Assembly (NCBI RefSeq): GCF_031451695.1
Contig: NZ_JARWAM010000001.1
Coordinates: 310,001-374,000 of the forward strand
DNA from: Franzmannia qiaohouensis
Lineage (GTDB): Bacteria; Pseudomonadota; Gammaproteobacteria; Pseudomonadales; Halomonadaceae
DNA: 64,000 nucleotides
Direction of reading: 5' to 3'
Part shown: piece after piece, positions 1 to 10,295 of the stretch
Numbering within the stretch: position 1 is the first letter of the stretch
Layout: the number at the start of each line of letters is the position of its first letter
The notes under the pieces: generated by a model
Databases searched by the model: none
The model's input: only the letters and a program-made list of their open reading frames with translations
What the model was told of the DNA's origin: nothing
Made by a program: the position numbers and the translations under genes

Positions 1-71
1 TCGCCTATGTGGCGGCCCAGAGCATGCACTGGCTGACTCCCTGGCTACTGCGTGACCGGCCGACCCCCTGA
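1..71 (+). CDS. atpI: ATP synthase protein I, C-terminal end (partial)
   Basis: Only the last 22 codons are present, read in the frame starting at base 3 and ending with TGA at 69-71; the visible tail ends in LLRDRPTP. It lies 17 bases before atpB. AtpI is a small membrane protein that helps assemble the c-ring. The identity rests mainly on position at the head of the atp operon, because this tail is poorly conserved. Confidence 0.75.
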   Translation, partial: AYVAAQSMHWLTPWLLRDRPTP

Positions 72-88
72 CCCGAGGTAAGCAGCGT

Positions 89-916
89 ATGGCAGCGGAT
101 AACGAAATGACCGCCATCTATTACATACAGCACCACCTCCAGAACCTGACCTTCGGCAAGCATCCGGAAAATGGCTGGTCGCTGGCGTCCACGTCGCAGG
201 AAGCCGTGGAGATGGGTTTCATGGCCATTCACCTGGATACCATGGGCTGGTCGATCGCCATGGGCGCCCTGTTCATCTGGGTGTTTCGCAAGGCCGGGCG
301 CATGGCTACCACCGGGGTGCCAGGCGGTCTGCAAAATGCTGCAGAAATGGTCATCGAGTTCATCGAGAACCTGACCCGCTCGACCTTCCATGGCAAGAAC
401 CCGATGATTGCGCCGCTGGCGCTGACGCTGTTCATGTGGATCCTGCTGATGAACAGCCTCAAGCTGATCCCGGTCGACTACGTGCCCGAGATGTTCGGAC
501 GTCTCGGCGTCGAGTACATGAAGATCGTGCCCACCACCGACGTCAACGCCACGCTGGGCATGGCACTGGGCGTATTCCTGCTGATCATCTACTCCAGCTG
601 CCGGGTCAAAGGCGTTGCCGGATTCGGTAAAGAGCTGGCGCTCACGCCCTTCAATACCTGGCTGCTGGCCCCGTTCAACCTGATCCTCGAGATCGTCGGC
701 CTGCTGGTCAAGCCGATCAGCCTGGGGCTGCGTCTTTTCGGCAGCATGTTCGCCGGTGAAGTGATCTTCATCCTTATCGCCCTGCTGCCGTTCTGGGCCA
801 TCTGGATGCTGGACGTGCCGTGGGCCATCTTCCACATCCTGATCGTATCGCTGCAGGCGTTCATCTTCACGACACTGTCGATCGTGTACCTGAGCGCAGC
901 GCACGAGCATCATTAA
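89..916 (+). CDS. atpB: F0F1 ATP synthase subunit a
   Basis: This 275-residue polytopic membrane protein forms the proton half-channels of F0 and faces the c-ring. The invariant stator arginine is Arg215 in the motif GLRLFGSMFAGE, close to the end of the protein. The usual Asn after LRLFG is Ser here. Start ATG 89 follows an GAGGTAAGCAGCGT leader. It is the second gene of atpIBEFHAGDC. Length and motif agree with the family, so the call is firm. Confidence 0.98.
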   Translation: MAADNEMTAIYYIQHHLQNLTFGKHPENGWSLASTSQEAVEMGFMAIHLDTMGWSIAMGALFIWVFRKAGRMATTGVPGGLQNAAEMVIEFIENLTRSTFHGKNPMIAPLALTLFMWILLMNSLKLIPVDYVPEMFGRLGVEYMKIVPTTDVNATLGMALGVFLLIIYSSCRVKGVAGFGKELALTPFNTWLLAPFNLILEIVGLLVKPISLGLRLFGSMFAGEVIFILIALLPFWAIWMLDVPWAIFHILIVSLQAFIFTTLSIVYLSAAHEHH

Positions 917-991
917 GCATTATCAACCGAGCAACGATTGCAAACGCGGTAACTTTAAACCTGACCTCAACTTGAACTTAGGAGCACCACC

Positions 992-1219
992 ATGGAAATC
1001 GTTTACCTTGCTGCGGCCATCATCATCAGCGTCAGCGCCCTGACTACCGGTTTCGGCTTCGCCATCCTTGGCGGCAAGCTGCTCGAAACCACCGCACGTC
1101 AGCCGGAACTGGGCGACCAGCTGCAGACCCGTACCTTCATCATGGCCGGCCTGCTCGACGCCGTTCCGATGATCGGCGTGGGTATCGCGATGTACCTGAT
1201 CTTCGTCGTTGCCGGGTAA
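992..1219 (+). CDS. atpE: F0F1 ATP synthase subunit c
   Basis: This 75-residue hairpin of two transmembrane helices builds the rotor ring. The ion-carrying acid is Asp56 in GLLDAVPMIGVG, equivalent to E. coli Asp61. The polar loop has the usual ARQPEL. The Gln and Ser ligands of sodium-type c subunits are not seen next to the acid, so a proton-coupled enzyme is inferred, despite the likely saline habitat. ATG 992 has a strong GGAGCACC ribosome site. Confidence 0.98.
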   Translation: MEIVYLAAAIIISVSALTTGFGFAILGGKLLETTARQPELGDQLQTRTFIMAGLLDAVPMIGVGIAMYLIFVVAG

Positions 1220-1297
1220 CGAGTCACCTTGCCGAGCGCGTGATGCGCTCGGCGTGCTTGTTTCCGGTCGCCACGAAACCGTCAGAGGTATCATCCT

Positions 1298-1768
1298 GTG
1301 AATATCAACATGACGCTTATCGGGCAGACGATCGCCTTCGCGATCTTTGTCTGGTTTTGCACAAAGTACGTGTGGCCACCGCTCAGCCAGGCGCTCCACG
1401 AGCGTCAGAAGCGCATTGCCGATGGCCTCGATGCGGCCAGCCGCGCTTCGCGTGACCTGGAGCTTGCCCAGGAGCAGGCCGAGCAGACGCTGCGTGAAAG
1501 CAAGGAGCAGGCCTCCGAGATTCTCGAGCAGGCGCACAAGCGCTCCACGCAGATGATCGAAGAAGCGCGCGATCAGGCCCGCAGCGAGGGCGAACGCCTG
1601 GTTGCCAGCGCCCGCGCCGAAATCGATCAAGAGGTCAATCGCGTGAAGGATGAGCTGCGTGCTCAAGTCGCCACGCTGGCCCTGATTGGCGCCGAGCGTG
1701 TTCTGGAGTCCTCCATCGACGAGAAGGCGCACCGCGAGATGCTCGACAAGCTCGCTGCCGAACTGTGA
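1298..1768 (+). CDS. atpF: F0F1 ATP synthase subunit b
   Basis: This 156-residue peripheral stalk subunit has one N-terminal membrane helix (about residues 5-25, with FAIFVWFCTKYVWPP) followed by a long charged coiled coil that reaches the delta subunit on top of F1. The start is GTG 1298, giving MNINMTLIGQ, which aligns with the E. coli N-terminus MNLNATILGQ; the ATG at 1310 would cut off the conserved first residues. A GAGGTA ribosome site lies just upstream. It ends 11 bases before atpH. Confidence 0.97.
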   Translation: MNINMTLIGQTIAFAIFVWFCTKYVWPPLSQALHERQKRIADGLDAASRASRDLELAQEQAEQTLRESKEQASEILEQAHKRSTQMIEEARDQARSEGERLVASARAEIDQEVNRVKDELRAQVATLALIGAERVLESSIDEKAHREMLDKLAAEL

Positions 1769-1779
1769 GGAGGTGATCC

Positions 1780-2316
1780 ATGGCGGAAACATCTACCGTT
1801 GCCCGGCCCTACGCCAAGGCAGCGTTCGAGTACGCACGCGATCATCAGGCGCTGACGACCTGGTCCGAGTGGCTCAATGTCCTTGGCCAGGTCGTTGCCC
1901 ATAGCGAGCTCAAGAAGGTGCTGTCGAGCCCCAAGCTGACCGACGCGCGCAAGGTCGAGCTGCTTATCGAGGTGGCCGACATCAAGCTCGACGACGACGC
2001 ACGGCGTTTTCTCGAGACCCTGGCCAGTCAGGATCGCCTGGCCGCGCTGACGTCCGTCGCCGCGCAGTTCGAGGCCCTGCGGGCCGATCACGAACAGCGC
2101 GTCGACGTGACGGTGGTCTCGGCCTATGCGCTCGAAGACAAGCAGCAGAAAAAGCTCGCCAGTGCGCTCAAGAAGCGCCTGAATCGCGAAATCTCCATTA
2201 CCACTCAGGTAGACCCGGCGCTGCTGGGCGGTGTGATCCTGCGTGCCGGCGATACCGTCATCGACGGTTCGGTACGCGGTCGATTAAACCGCCTGCGCGA
2301 GTCGCTCTACGCCTGA
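1780..2316 (+). CDS. atpH: F0F1 ATP synthase subunit delta
   Basis: This 178-residue stalk protein connects subunit b to the top of F1. The N-terminus has the typical ARPYAKAAFEYA, and the C-terminal part ends with the conserved LLGGVILRAGDTVIDGSVRGRL-type region. The start ATG 1780 sits 6 bases after a GAGGAGGTGATC ribosome site that overlaps the atpF stop. Length matches the family (about 177). Confidence 0.98.
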   Translation: MAETSTVARPYAKAAFEYARDHQALTTWSEWLNVLGQVVAHSELKKVLSSPKLTDARKVELLIEVADIKLDDDARRFLETLASQDRLAALTSVAAQFEALRADHEQRVDVTVVSAYALEDKQQKKLASALKKRLNREISITTQVDPALLGGVILRAGDTVIDGSVRGRLNRLRESLYA

Positions 2317-2332
2317 GTCTGAGGGACATGGC

Positions 2333-3877
2333 ATGCAGCAACTGAATCCTTCCGAGATCAGCGACATCATCAAGCAGCGTATCGAGAAGCTTGACGTCGC
2401 ATCCGAGGCCCGTAACCAGGGCACCATCGTCAGCGTCTCCGACGGCATCGTACGTATTCACGGCCTGGCCGACGCGATGTTCGGTGAGATGATCGAATTC
2501 CCCGGCAGCATCTTCGGCATGGTGCTCAACCTCGAGCGCGACTCCGTCGGTGCCGTGGTGCTGGGCGACTACCTGCAGCTCGAAGAGGGCATGACCGCCA
2601 GCTGTACCGGTCGCATCCTCGAGGTGCCGGTGGGTCCCGAGCTGATCGGCCGCGTGGTCGATCCGCTGGGCATCCCCATCGACGGCAAGGGCGACATCGA
2701 CGCCAAGCTGACCGATGCGGTGGAAAAGGTCGCCCCCGGCGTCATCACCCGTCAGTCCGTCGACGAGCCGATCCAGACCGGTCTCAAGTCGATCGACGCC
2801 ATGGTGCCGATCGGCCGCGGTCAGCGTGAGCTGATCATCGGCGACCGCCAGATCGGTAAGTCGGCGATCGCCATCGACGCCATCATCAACCAGAAGGGCA
2901 AGGGCGTCACCTGCGTCTACGTGGCCATCGGCCAGAAGCAGTCGACGATTGCCAACGTGGTGCGCAAGCTCGAAGAGCACGGCGCCATGGAGCACACCAT
3001 CGTGGTCGCCGCCGGCGCTGCCGACCCGGCCCCGATGCAGTTCCTGGCCGCCTACTCCGGCTGCACCATGGGTGAGTACTTCCGCGACCGCGGCGAGGAC
3101 TCGCTGATCGTCTATGACGATCTCTCCAAGCAGGCCGTGGCCTATCGTCAGGTATCGCTGCTGCTGCGTCGTCCGCCGGGCCGTGAAGCCTACCCGGGTG
3201 ACGTCTTCTATCTCCACTCGCGTCTGCTCGAACGCGCCGCGCGGGTCAACGCCGACTACGTCGAGAAGTTCACCAACGGTGAAGTGAAGGGCAAGACCGG
3301 TTCGCTGACCGCGCTGCCGATCATCGAGACCCAGGGTGGCGACGTCTCGGCGTTCGTGCCGACCAACGTCATCTCGATTACCGATGGTCAGATCTTCCTC
3401 GAAACCAACCTCTTCAACTCGGGCATCCGCCCGGCGATCAACGCCGGTCTCTCGGTGTCGCGGGTAGGTGGCTCGGCGCAGACCAAGATTATCAAGAAGC
3501 TCGGCGGCAGCGTACGCCTGGCGCTGGCTCAGTATCGCGAGCTGGCAGCGTTCTCGCAGTTTGCGTCTGACCTCGACGAGGCCACCCGCAAGCAGCTCGA
3601 GCACGGTCAGCGCGTCACCGAGCTGATGAAGCAGAACCAGTATTCGCCGCTGTCCGTGGCCGAGATGGCGCTGTCGCTGTACGCCGCCAACGAAGGTCAC
3701 CTGGATGACGTCGAGGTCAGCAAGGTGCTGGACTTCGAGCGTGCTCTACACGAGTACATGAAGTCCGAGCACGCCGAGCTGCTCGACAAGATCAACCAGA
3801 CCGGCGACTACGGCAGCGAGATCCAGGAAGGCTTGAAGGCGGGTCTCGAGAAGTTCAAGGCGACTCAGAGCTGGTAA
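2333..3877 (+). CDS. atpA: F0F1 ATP synthase subunit alpha
   Basis: This 514-residue protein is the non-catalytic nucleotide-binding subunit of the F1 hexamer. The N-terminus MQQLNPSEISDIIKQRI matches the family. The P-loop is GDRQIGKSA near residues 169-177, and the sequence LLLRRPPGREAYPGDVFYLHSRLLERAA is the usual arginine-finger region (shown here only as a landmark near residue 280-300). It starts 16 bases after atpH. Confidence 0.99.
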   Translation: MQQLNPSEISDIIKQRIEKLDVASEARNQGTIVSVSDGIVRIHGLADAMFGEMIEFPGSIFGMVLNLERDSVGAVVLGDYLQLEEGMTASCTGRILEVPVGPELIGRVVDPLGIPIDGKGDIDAKLTDAVEKVAPGVITRQSVDEPIQTGLKSIDAMVPIGRGQRELIIGDRQIGKSAIAIDAIINQKGKGVTCVYVAIGQKQSTIANVVRKLEEHGAMEHTIVVAAGAADPAPMQFLAAYSGCTMGEYFRDRGEDSLIVYDDLSKQAVAYRQVSLLLRRPPGREAYPGDVFYLHSRLLERAARVNADYVEKFTNGEVKGKTGSLTALPIIETQGGDVSAFVPTNVISITDGQIFLETNLFNSGIRPAINAGLSVSRVGGSAQTKIIKKLGGSVRLALAQYRELAAFSQFASDLDEATRKQLEHGQRVTELMKQNQYSPLSVAEMALSLYAANEGHLDDVEVSKVLDFERALHEYMKSEHAELLDKINQTGDYGSEIQEGLKAGLEKFKATQSW

Positions 3878-3945
3878 TGCCGAGGGCCCGCTCTTCGGAG
3901 TGGGCCAGCATGCTTTCTGAGAGCCACGAACGAGGGTAGATCGCT

Positions 3946-4833
3946 ATGGCAGCTGCAAAAGAGATACGCACCCAGATCGGGAGCATCAAGAATACGCAGA
4001 AGATCACCAGCGCCATGGAAATGGTGGCTGCGTCGAAGATGCGTAAAGCCCAGGACCTGATGAAGGCCAGCCACCCCTATTCGCGGTTGATCCGCGACGT
4101 GGTGGCGCATATCGCCGATGCCGACATGGATCCCGAGGACATGCACCCGTACATGGTCGAACGCTCCGTGGAGCGGGTCGGCTATATCGTGGTGTCCACC
4201 GACCGCGGCCTGTGCGGTGGCTTGAACGTCAACCTGTTCAAAGCCGTCCTCAGGGATGCCAAGGCCTGGCGCGACCAGGGCGCAGAACTGGAGTTTTGTG
4301 CCCTGGGCACCAAGGCCAGCACGTTCTTCCGCAACTACGGGGGCAACCTCGTGGCGGCCAAGAGCGGGCTTGGCGAATCGCCGCGGGTCCAGGACCTGAT
4401 CGGTAGCGTCAAGGTCATGCTGGAAGCGTATGACGAAGGGCGTCTGGATCGGCTATTCGTGGTGTACAACGAATTCGTCAACACCATGACGCAACAGCCG
4501 GTGGTCAGACAGCTCCTGCCGCTCTCTCCTGACATTGGAGAGGCGCATGATGATGAAGAACAGACTCGTCCCGGAAGCTGGGACTACCTGTATGAGCCGG
4601 ATGCCAAGGTGCTGCTGGACCGGCTGCTAGAGCGCTTCATCGAGTCGCAGGTCTATCAGTCGGTGGTCGAGAACACCGCCTGTGAGCAGGCTGCGCGGAT
4701 GATAGCGATGAAGAGTGCCACCGATAACGCCGGTGGTCTGATCGACGATCTGCAACTGGTGTACAACAAGGCCCGTCAGGCCGCGATTACCCAGGAAATA
4801 TCGGAGATCGTCGGTGGCGCAGCCGCCGTATAG
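3946..4833 (+). CDS. atpG: F0F1 ATP synthase subunit gamma
   Basis: This 295-residue central rotor shaft has the conserved N-terminal coiled coil (IRTQIGSIKNTQKIT, then AMEMVAASKM) and the matching C-terminal helix (SATDNAGGLIDDL, YNKARQAAITQE). The family landmark TDRGLCGGLN is present near residue 85. ATG 3946 lies 68 bases after the atpA stop. An acidic insert (HDDEEQTRPG, about residues 200-209) is slightly longer than in E. coli. Confidence 0.98.
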   Translation: MAAAKEIRTQIGSIKNTQKITSAMEMVAASKMRKAQDLMKASHPYSRLIRDVVAHIADADMDPEDMHPYMVERSVERVGYIVVSTDRGLCGGLNVNLFKAVLRDAKAWRDQGAELEFCALGTKASTFFRNYGGNLVAAKSGLGESPRVQDLIGSVKVMLEAYDEGRLDRLFVVYNEFVNTMTQQPVVRQLLPLSPDIGEAHDDEEQTRPGSWDYLYEPDAKVLLDRLLERFIESQVYQSVVENTACEQAARMIAMKSATDNAGGLIDDLQLVYNKARQAAITQEISEIVGGAAAV

Positions 4834-4881
4834 CAGCTTGGGAAGCCAGGTTTCATTTGCAGGTATTTAAGAGGAACCAAG

Positions 4882-6258
<1,377 letters not shown>

Positions 6259-6285
6259 GGCCGTCCACCCAGAGGGGACAACACT

Positions 6286-6714
6286 ATGGCGAACAGCTTC
6301 AAGTGCGAGATTGTCAGCGCAGAGGAAGCGGTGTTCTCCGGCGAGGTCGAGCAGGTGGTCGCCGCCGGGATCATGGGTGACCTGGGCATTCTGCCCGGTC
6401 ACACGCCGCTGCTGACCGAGCTCCAGCCGGGGCCGGTCAGGGTAACGCTGGCGGGCGGCGCCGAGGAGAACTTCTACATCTCGGGCGGCTTCCTCGAGGT
6501 CCAGCCCAAGGTGGTGTCGATTCTTGCCGACGCGGCTACCCGCGCCGGTGACATCGATGAAGCGGCGGCCGAAGAGGCCCGCCAGCAGGCGCTCAAGTCG
6601 TTCAACGAGAAGTCCTCGGAGTTGGATTACTCGCGCGCGGCGGCGGAACTTGCCGAGGCGGTGGCTCAGCTCAGGACGATCCAGCAGCTGCGCAAGAAGG
6701 CTGGCAAGAGCTGA
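6286..6714 (+). CDS. atpC: F0F1 ATP synthase subunit epsilon
   Basis: This 142-residue subunit couples gamma to the c-ring and can inhibit ATP hydrolysis. It has the N-terminal beta sandwich (FKCEIVSAEEAVFSGE, GILPGHTPLLTEL) and the C-terminal helical hairpin. It is the last gene of the operon, 27 bases after atpD and 20 bases before a strong terminator. Confidence 0.98.
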   Translation: MANSFKCEIVSAEEAVFSGEVEQVVAAGIMGDLGILPGHTPLLTELQPGPVRVTLAGGAEENFYISGGFLEVQPKVVSILADAATRAGDIDEAAAEEARQQALKSFNEKSSELDYSRAAAELAEAVAQLRTIQQLRKKAGKS

Positions 6715-6734
6715 TCGGTTCCTGCCGTGAAAAG

Positions 6735-6766
6735 CGCCCCCCGCGTCGTTGACCGGGGGGCGTTTT
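6735..6766 (+). terminator. Rho-independent terminator of the atp operon
   Basis: A perfect 9-bp stem, CGCCCCCCG (6735-6743) with CGGGGGGCG (6754-6762), has a 10-base loop and is followed by TTTT. It lies 20 bases after the atpC stop. Confidence 0.9.
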
Positions 6767-6834
6767 CGTGTCTGCTATGATGGTCGCCATGCCCGCCACC
6801 TAATCTGCCCGATTACGGCGTCAGGAGGATGCCT

Positions 6835-8205
6835 ATGTCATTGAATGAATCCCTGACCGAACAGAAGAGCACGCTGCTCGAGGCGCTGCAGTCGGACGCT
6901 GCCGATCTCGACGACGTGCTGCCCGAGCTGCGTGCCGCGGATATCGCCGAAATCCTCGAGGATATTGCCGAGGAAGACGACGATACGCCCACCGTCTTTG
7001 CCCTGCTCGACCATCTCTCGGTGGAACGACGTGCCAATGTGTTTGGCTACCTGCCGAGCGACATGCAGGGCGAGTTGGCCGAAGCGATGTCCGACGAGAC
7101 GCTGCTTGCGCTGTTCGAGGAGATGAGTTCGGATGAACGTGCCGACCTCTTCAACCTGCTCGACGAGGATCGTCGCGAGGGCCTGCTGCGACGCATGGCC
7201 AGGCAGGAGCGTGAGGACCTCAAGCGGCTGGCCAGCTACGAAGAGGGCACCGCCGGGGCGATCATGACCTCCGACTATGTGGCGATCCCCAGCGGCATGA
7301 CGGTGTCACAGGCGCTGATGCGGGTGCGCCAGACGGCGCCGGATGCCGAGACCGTCTACCAGATCTACGTACTCGCCGAGGAGGGGCGCCTGGCCGGCAC
7401 GCTATCGTTGCGCCAGCTGATGGTGGCGCGCCCGGGAGCGCTGGTCGATGACCTGATGATCAAGGACGTGATCAGTGCACGCGTCGATGATCCCCAGGAG
7501 GACGTGGCGCGGCTGGTGGCGCGTTATGACCTGCTGGCGGTGCCGGTTATCGACGCCGATGAGCGGATGGTGGGCATCGTCACCCACGATGACGCCATGG
7601 ACGTCGCCGAGGAGGAGGCCACCGAGGATTTCCACAAGGGGATGTCCATCGGCGCCCTGGAAGATGGCGTCAGCCGGGTGCCGCTGTGGAGCCTCTATCG
7701 CAAGCGCGTTACCTGGCTGGTGCTGCTGGTGTTTGCCAACCTGTTCTCCGGTGCGGGTATCGCCTACTTCGAAGAGACCATCGCCGCCCAGGTGGCGCTG
7801 GTGTTCTTCCTGCCGCTGCTGATCGGCAGCGGCGGTAACGCCGGCGCCCAGGCCGCCACCCTGATGGTGCGCGGCATGGCCACTGGCGATGTCGGGGTCA
7901 AGGACTGGGGCACGTTGCTGGGACGCGAGCTGCTGGTGGCGGGCTCCCTGGGCCTGACCATGGCGCTGGCGGTGGCCCCCATCGGGGTGATGCGCGGCGG
8001 TGAGGCGGTGGCCATGGTGGTGGCCATGAGCATGGTGATCATCGTGCTGTTCGGCAGCCTGCTGGGGATGTGCCTGCCCTTCCTGCTCAACCGCCTGGGC
8101 TGGGATCCCGCCACCGCCTCGGCGCCGCTGGTGACTACGCTGATCGACGCCTCCGGGGTAGTGATCTACTTCAGCATTGCCACGGCAATCCTGACCAGCG
8201 TGTGA
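6835..8205 (+). CDS. mgtE: Magnesium transporter MgtE
   Basis: This inner-membrane Mg2+ channel of about 456 residues has the three expected parts: an N-terminal acidic MgtE_N domain (to about residue 130), a CBS-domain pair (about 135-255; AIMTSDYVAIP, VPVIDADERMVGIVTHDDAMD), and a C-terminal pore domain of five helices from about residue 280, with the conserved LIGSGGNAGAQ. An ATG at 6829 overlaps the AGGAGG at 6823-6828, so ATG 6835, six bases after that site, is chosen as the start. It is transcribed alone after the atp terminator. Confidence 0.96.
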   Translation: MSLNESLTEQKSTLLEALQSDAADLDDVLPELRAADIAEILEDIAEEDDDTPTVFALLDHLSVERRANVFGYLPSDMQGELAEAMSDETLLALFEEMSSDERADLFNLLDEDRREGLLRRMARQEREDLKRLASYEEGTAGAIMTSDYVAIPSGMTVSQALMRVRQTAPDAETVYQIYVLAEEGRLAGTLSLRQLMVARPGALVDDLMIKDVISARVDDPQEDVARLVARYDLLAVPVIDADERMVGIVTHDDAMDVAEEEATEDFHKGMSIGALEDGVSRVPLWSLYRKRVTWLVLLVFANLFSGAGIAYFEETIAAQVALVFFLPLLIGSGGNAGAQAATLMVRGMATGDVGVKDWGTLLGRELLVAGSLGLTMALAVAPIGVMRGGEAVAMVVAMSMVIIVLFGSLLGMCLPFLLNRLGWDPATASAPLVTTLIDASGVVIYFSIATAILTSV

Positions 8206-8400
8206 TCAGCGCACATAAGCGTCGAGGATTATGGCGATGACCGCAACAGGCCGCTTATTTGCGTGAGGGATGTCATGCTCAGACGGCGGACAAGCTGTTA
8301 CCGAGTGTGTATCCTTGTTCGCGGTCATCCTGTCCAGGAGGTGGGCAGGTAAACGCCGCGCCGTTCTAAGAGCATCATCTACAGGCCCTAAAGGATTAGC

Positions 8401-9198
8401 ATGGATTGGCTACAGGTCGTCGTTCTCTCGCTGGTGCAGGGGCTTACCGAGTTCCTGCCCATCTCCAGCTCTGCCCACCTGATCCTGGTGCCGGTACTGA
8501 CCCCATGGGAAGATCAAGGGCTGGCCTTCGACGTGGCACTGCACATCGGCAGCCTGGCGGCGGTCATCGTCTACTTCCGGCATGAACTCAGACGTATGAC
8601 GCTGAGCTGGGTGGCTTCCTGTCGCGGCCAGGGTAGCGATGAAGATGGTCGCCTGGCGTGGTGGGTCATCGTGGCTACAATTCCGGTCGGGTTGATCGGT
8701 CTGGTGTTCAAGGAAACCATCGAGCTGGAGCTTCGTTCACCGCTGATTCTGGCCATTAGCCTGATCGGCTTCGGGCTCCTGCTTGGCTACGCCGACTGGC
8801 GTAAGCACGGTACGCGTAGCGAATATCAGTTGAGTCTCAAGGACGCACTGCTGATTGGCGGCGCCCAGGCGCTGGCGCTGATTCCCGGCACCTCACGCTC
8901 CGGTATCACCATCACCGCCGCGCTGCTGCTGGGCATGAACCGTGAAGCGGCGGCGCGCTTCTCGTTTCTGATGTCGATTCCGGTCATCGTGCTGGCCGGC
9001 GGCCTCGAGGTGGTTGGCCTGATTCGCGAGCCCGAGGACGTCGCCTGGACGGCGATGATCGTGGGCACCTTGCTGTCTGGCATCAGCGCCTATCTGTGCA
9101 TCCACTATTTCCTGGTCTTCATCAAGCGCATCGGCATGCAGCCGTTCGTGATCTATCGGATTATATTTGGACTCTGGCTGCTGTGGTTCTTCTGGTAG
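8401..9198 (+). CDS. uppP: Undecaprenyl-diphosphatase UppP/BacA
   Basis: This 265-residue integral membrane enzyme removes a phosphate from undecaprenyl diphosphate, recycling the lipid carrier for peptidoglycan and other envelope polymers. Both catalytic motifs are visible: LTEFLPISSSAHL near residues 17-29 and PGTSRSGITIT near residues 163-173. The ribosome site is AAAGGAT 5 bases before ATG 8401. The 195 bases upstream hold no gene that I can see. apbE follows after 19 bases. Confidence 0.97.
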   Translation: MDWLQVVVLSLVQGLTEFLPISSSAHLILVPVLTPWEDQGLAFDVALHIGSLAAVIVYFRHELRRMTLSWVASCRGQGSDEDGRLAWWVIVATIPVGLIGLVFKETIELELRSPLILAISLIGFGLLLGYADWRKHGTRSEYQLSLKDALLIGGAQALALIPGTSRSGITITAALLLGMNREAAARFSFLMSIPVIVLAGGLEVVGLIREPEDVAWTAMIVGTLLSGISAYLCIHYFLVFIKRIGMQPFVIYRIIFGLWLLWFFW

Positions 9199-9217
9199 CC
9201 CCTGGAGGACATCAACC

Positions 9218-10282
9218 ATGTACGTCACCCGTTTTATTGTTCCACTACTGCTTGCCGCGCTGTTGGCCGGCTGCGGCGAGCGAGACCCCGAGCTCGACTC
9301 ACCGGTGCGCCTCGAAGGCAATATCTTTGGCTCCTTCTATCAGGTCACCATCGCCGACCCGCTGACGCGCAGTCAGGCCGAAGCGCTTGAGGAGGGCTTC
9401 GTTGCCGAGCTCGATGATGTCGATGCGGCAATGTCGATCTATCGTGATGACAGTGAATTGATGGACCTCAACCGCACGCCGGAGGGTGAGTGGTTGGCGC
9501 TCTCCGATGCGCTGTTCGAGGTGCTGGCGGTGAGTCAGTCGGTAGCCGAGAAGAGTGACGGCAGCTTCGATGTCACCGTAGGGGGGCTGGTCAACCTGTG
9601 GAGCTTCGGCTCGGAAGCGCGGCCCGCGGAGGTGCCGACGTCGGAGGAGCTGGATCAGCGCCTCGACGAGGTCGGTCATGACAAGCTCGAGCTGGACGCC
9701 AGCGAGACCCGCGCCAGGCGCACTGGCGATGTGTTCATCGACCTCGGCGGGGTGGCCAAGGGGCACGGCACCGATCGGGTCGCCGCCTATCTCGATAGCC
9801 AGGGCATCGAGCACTACCTGGTCAACCTGGGGGGTGACCTGATCGTCAAGGGCTATCGCGACGAGGAGCAGAACCCATGGCGGATCGGTGTCGAGGTGCC
9901 TGACGGCAGCCGCCAGGTGGCCCACCATACGCTACCGCTGCACGATATCTCGGTGGCCACCTCCGGTGACTACCGCAACTATTTCGAGGCACAAGGGCAG
10001 CGCTATTCGCACACCATCGACCCACGCAGCGGTATGCCGATCGAACACGCGCTGGCCTCGGTGACGGTGCTACACCCCTCCAATGCCTGGGCCGATGCCT
10101 GGGCCACGGCGCTGATGACGCTGGGGCCAGATGATGGCCTGCGACTGGCCGAGCAGCACGACCTGATGGTGCTGCTGCTGGTGCGCGAGGGAGACGGCTG
10201 GGCGACGCGGGTAAGCTCGGCATTGATCGACTATTTTGGCATCGACACCCTCGCCGACATTGGCATCGACGTGGACGACTGA
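9218..10282 (+). CDS. apbE: FAD:protein FMN transferase (lipoprotein)
   Basis: ApbE covalently attaches FMN from FAD to threonines of target flavoproteins such as the Nqr/Rnf subunits. The 354-residue product starts at ATG 9218 behind GGAGG and has a lipoprotein signal with lipobox LLAGC, modified cysteine at residue 19. Family motifs are SFDVTVGGLVNLWSFG, DLGGVAKGHGTDR and the late SHTIDPRSGMP. The target flavoprotein is not encoded in this window. An in-frame start at 9167 would overlap uppP and lose the signal peptide, so it was not used. Confidence 0.95.
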   Translation: MYVTRFIVPLLLAALLAGCGERDPELDSPVRLEGNIFGSFYQVTIADPLTRSQAEALEEGFVAELDDVDAAMSIYRDDSELMDLNRTPEGEWLALSDALFEVLAVSQSVAEKSDGSFDVTVGGLVNLWSFGSEARPAEVPTSEELDQRLDEVGHDKLELDASETRARRTGDVFIDLGGVAKGHGTDRVAAYLDSQGIEHYLVNLGGDLIVKGYRDEEQNPWRIGVEVPDGSRQVAHHTLPLHDISVATSGDYRNYFEAQGQRYSHTIDPRSGMPIEHALASVTVLHPSNAWADAWATALMTLGPDDGLRLAEQHDLMVLLLVREGDGWATRVSSALIDYFGIDTLADIGIDVDD

Positions 10283-10295
10283 ACAAGGAGAGACC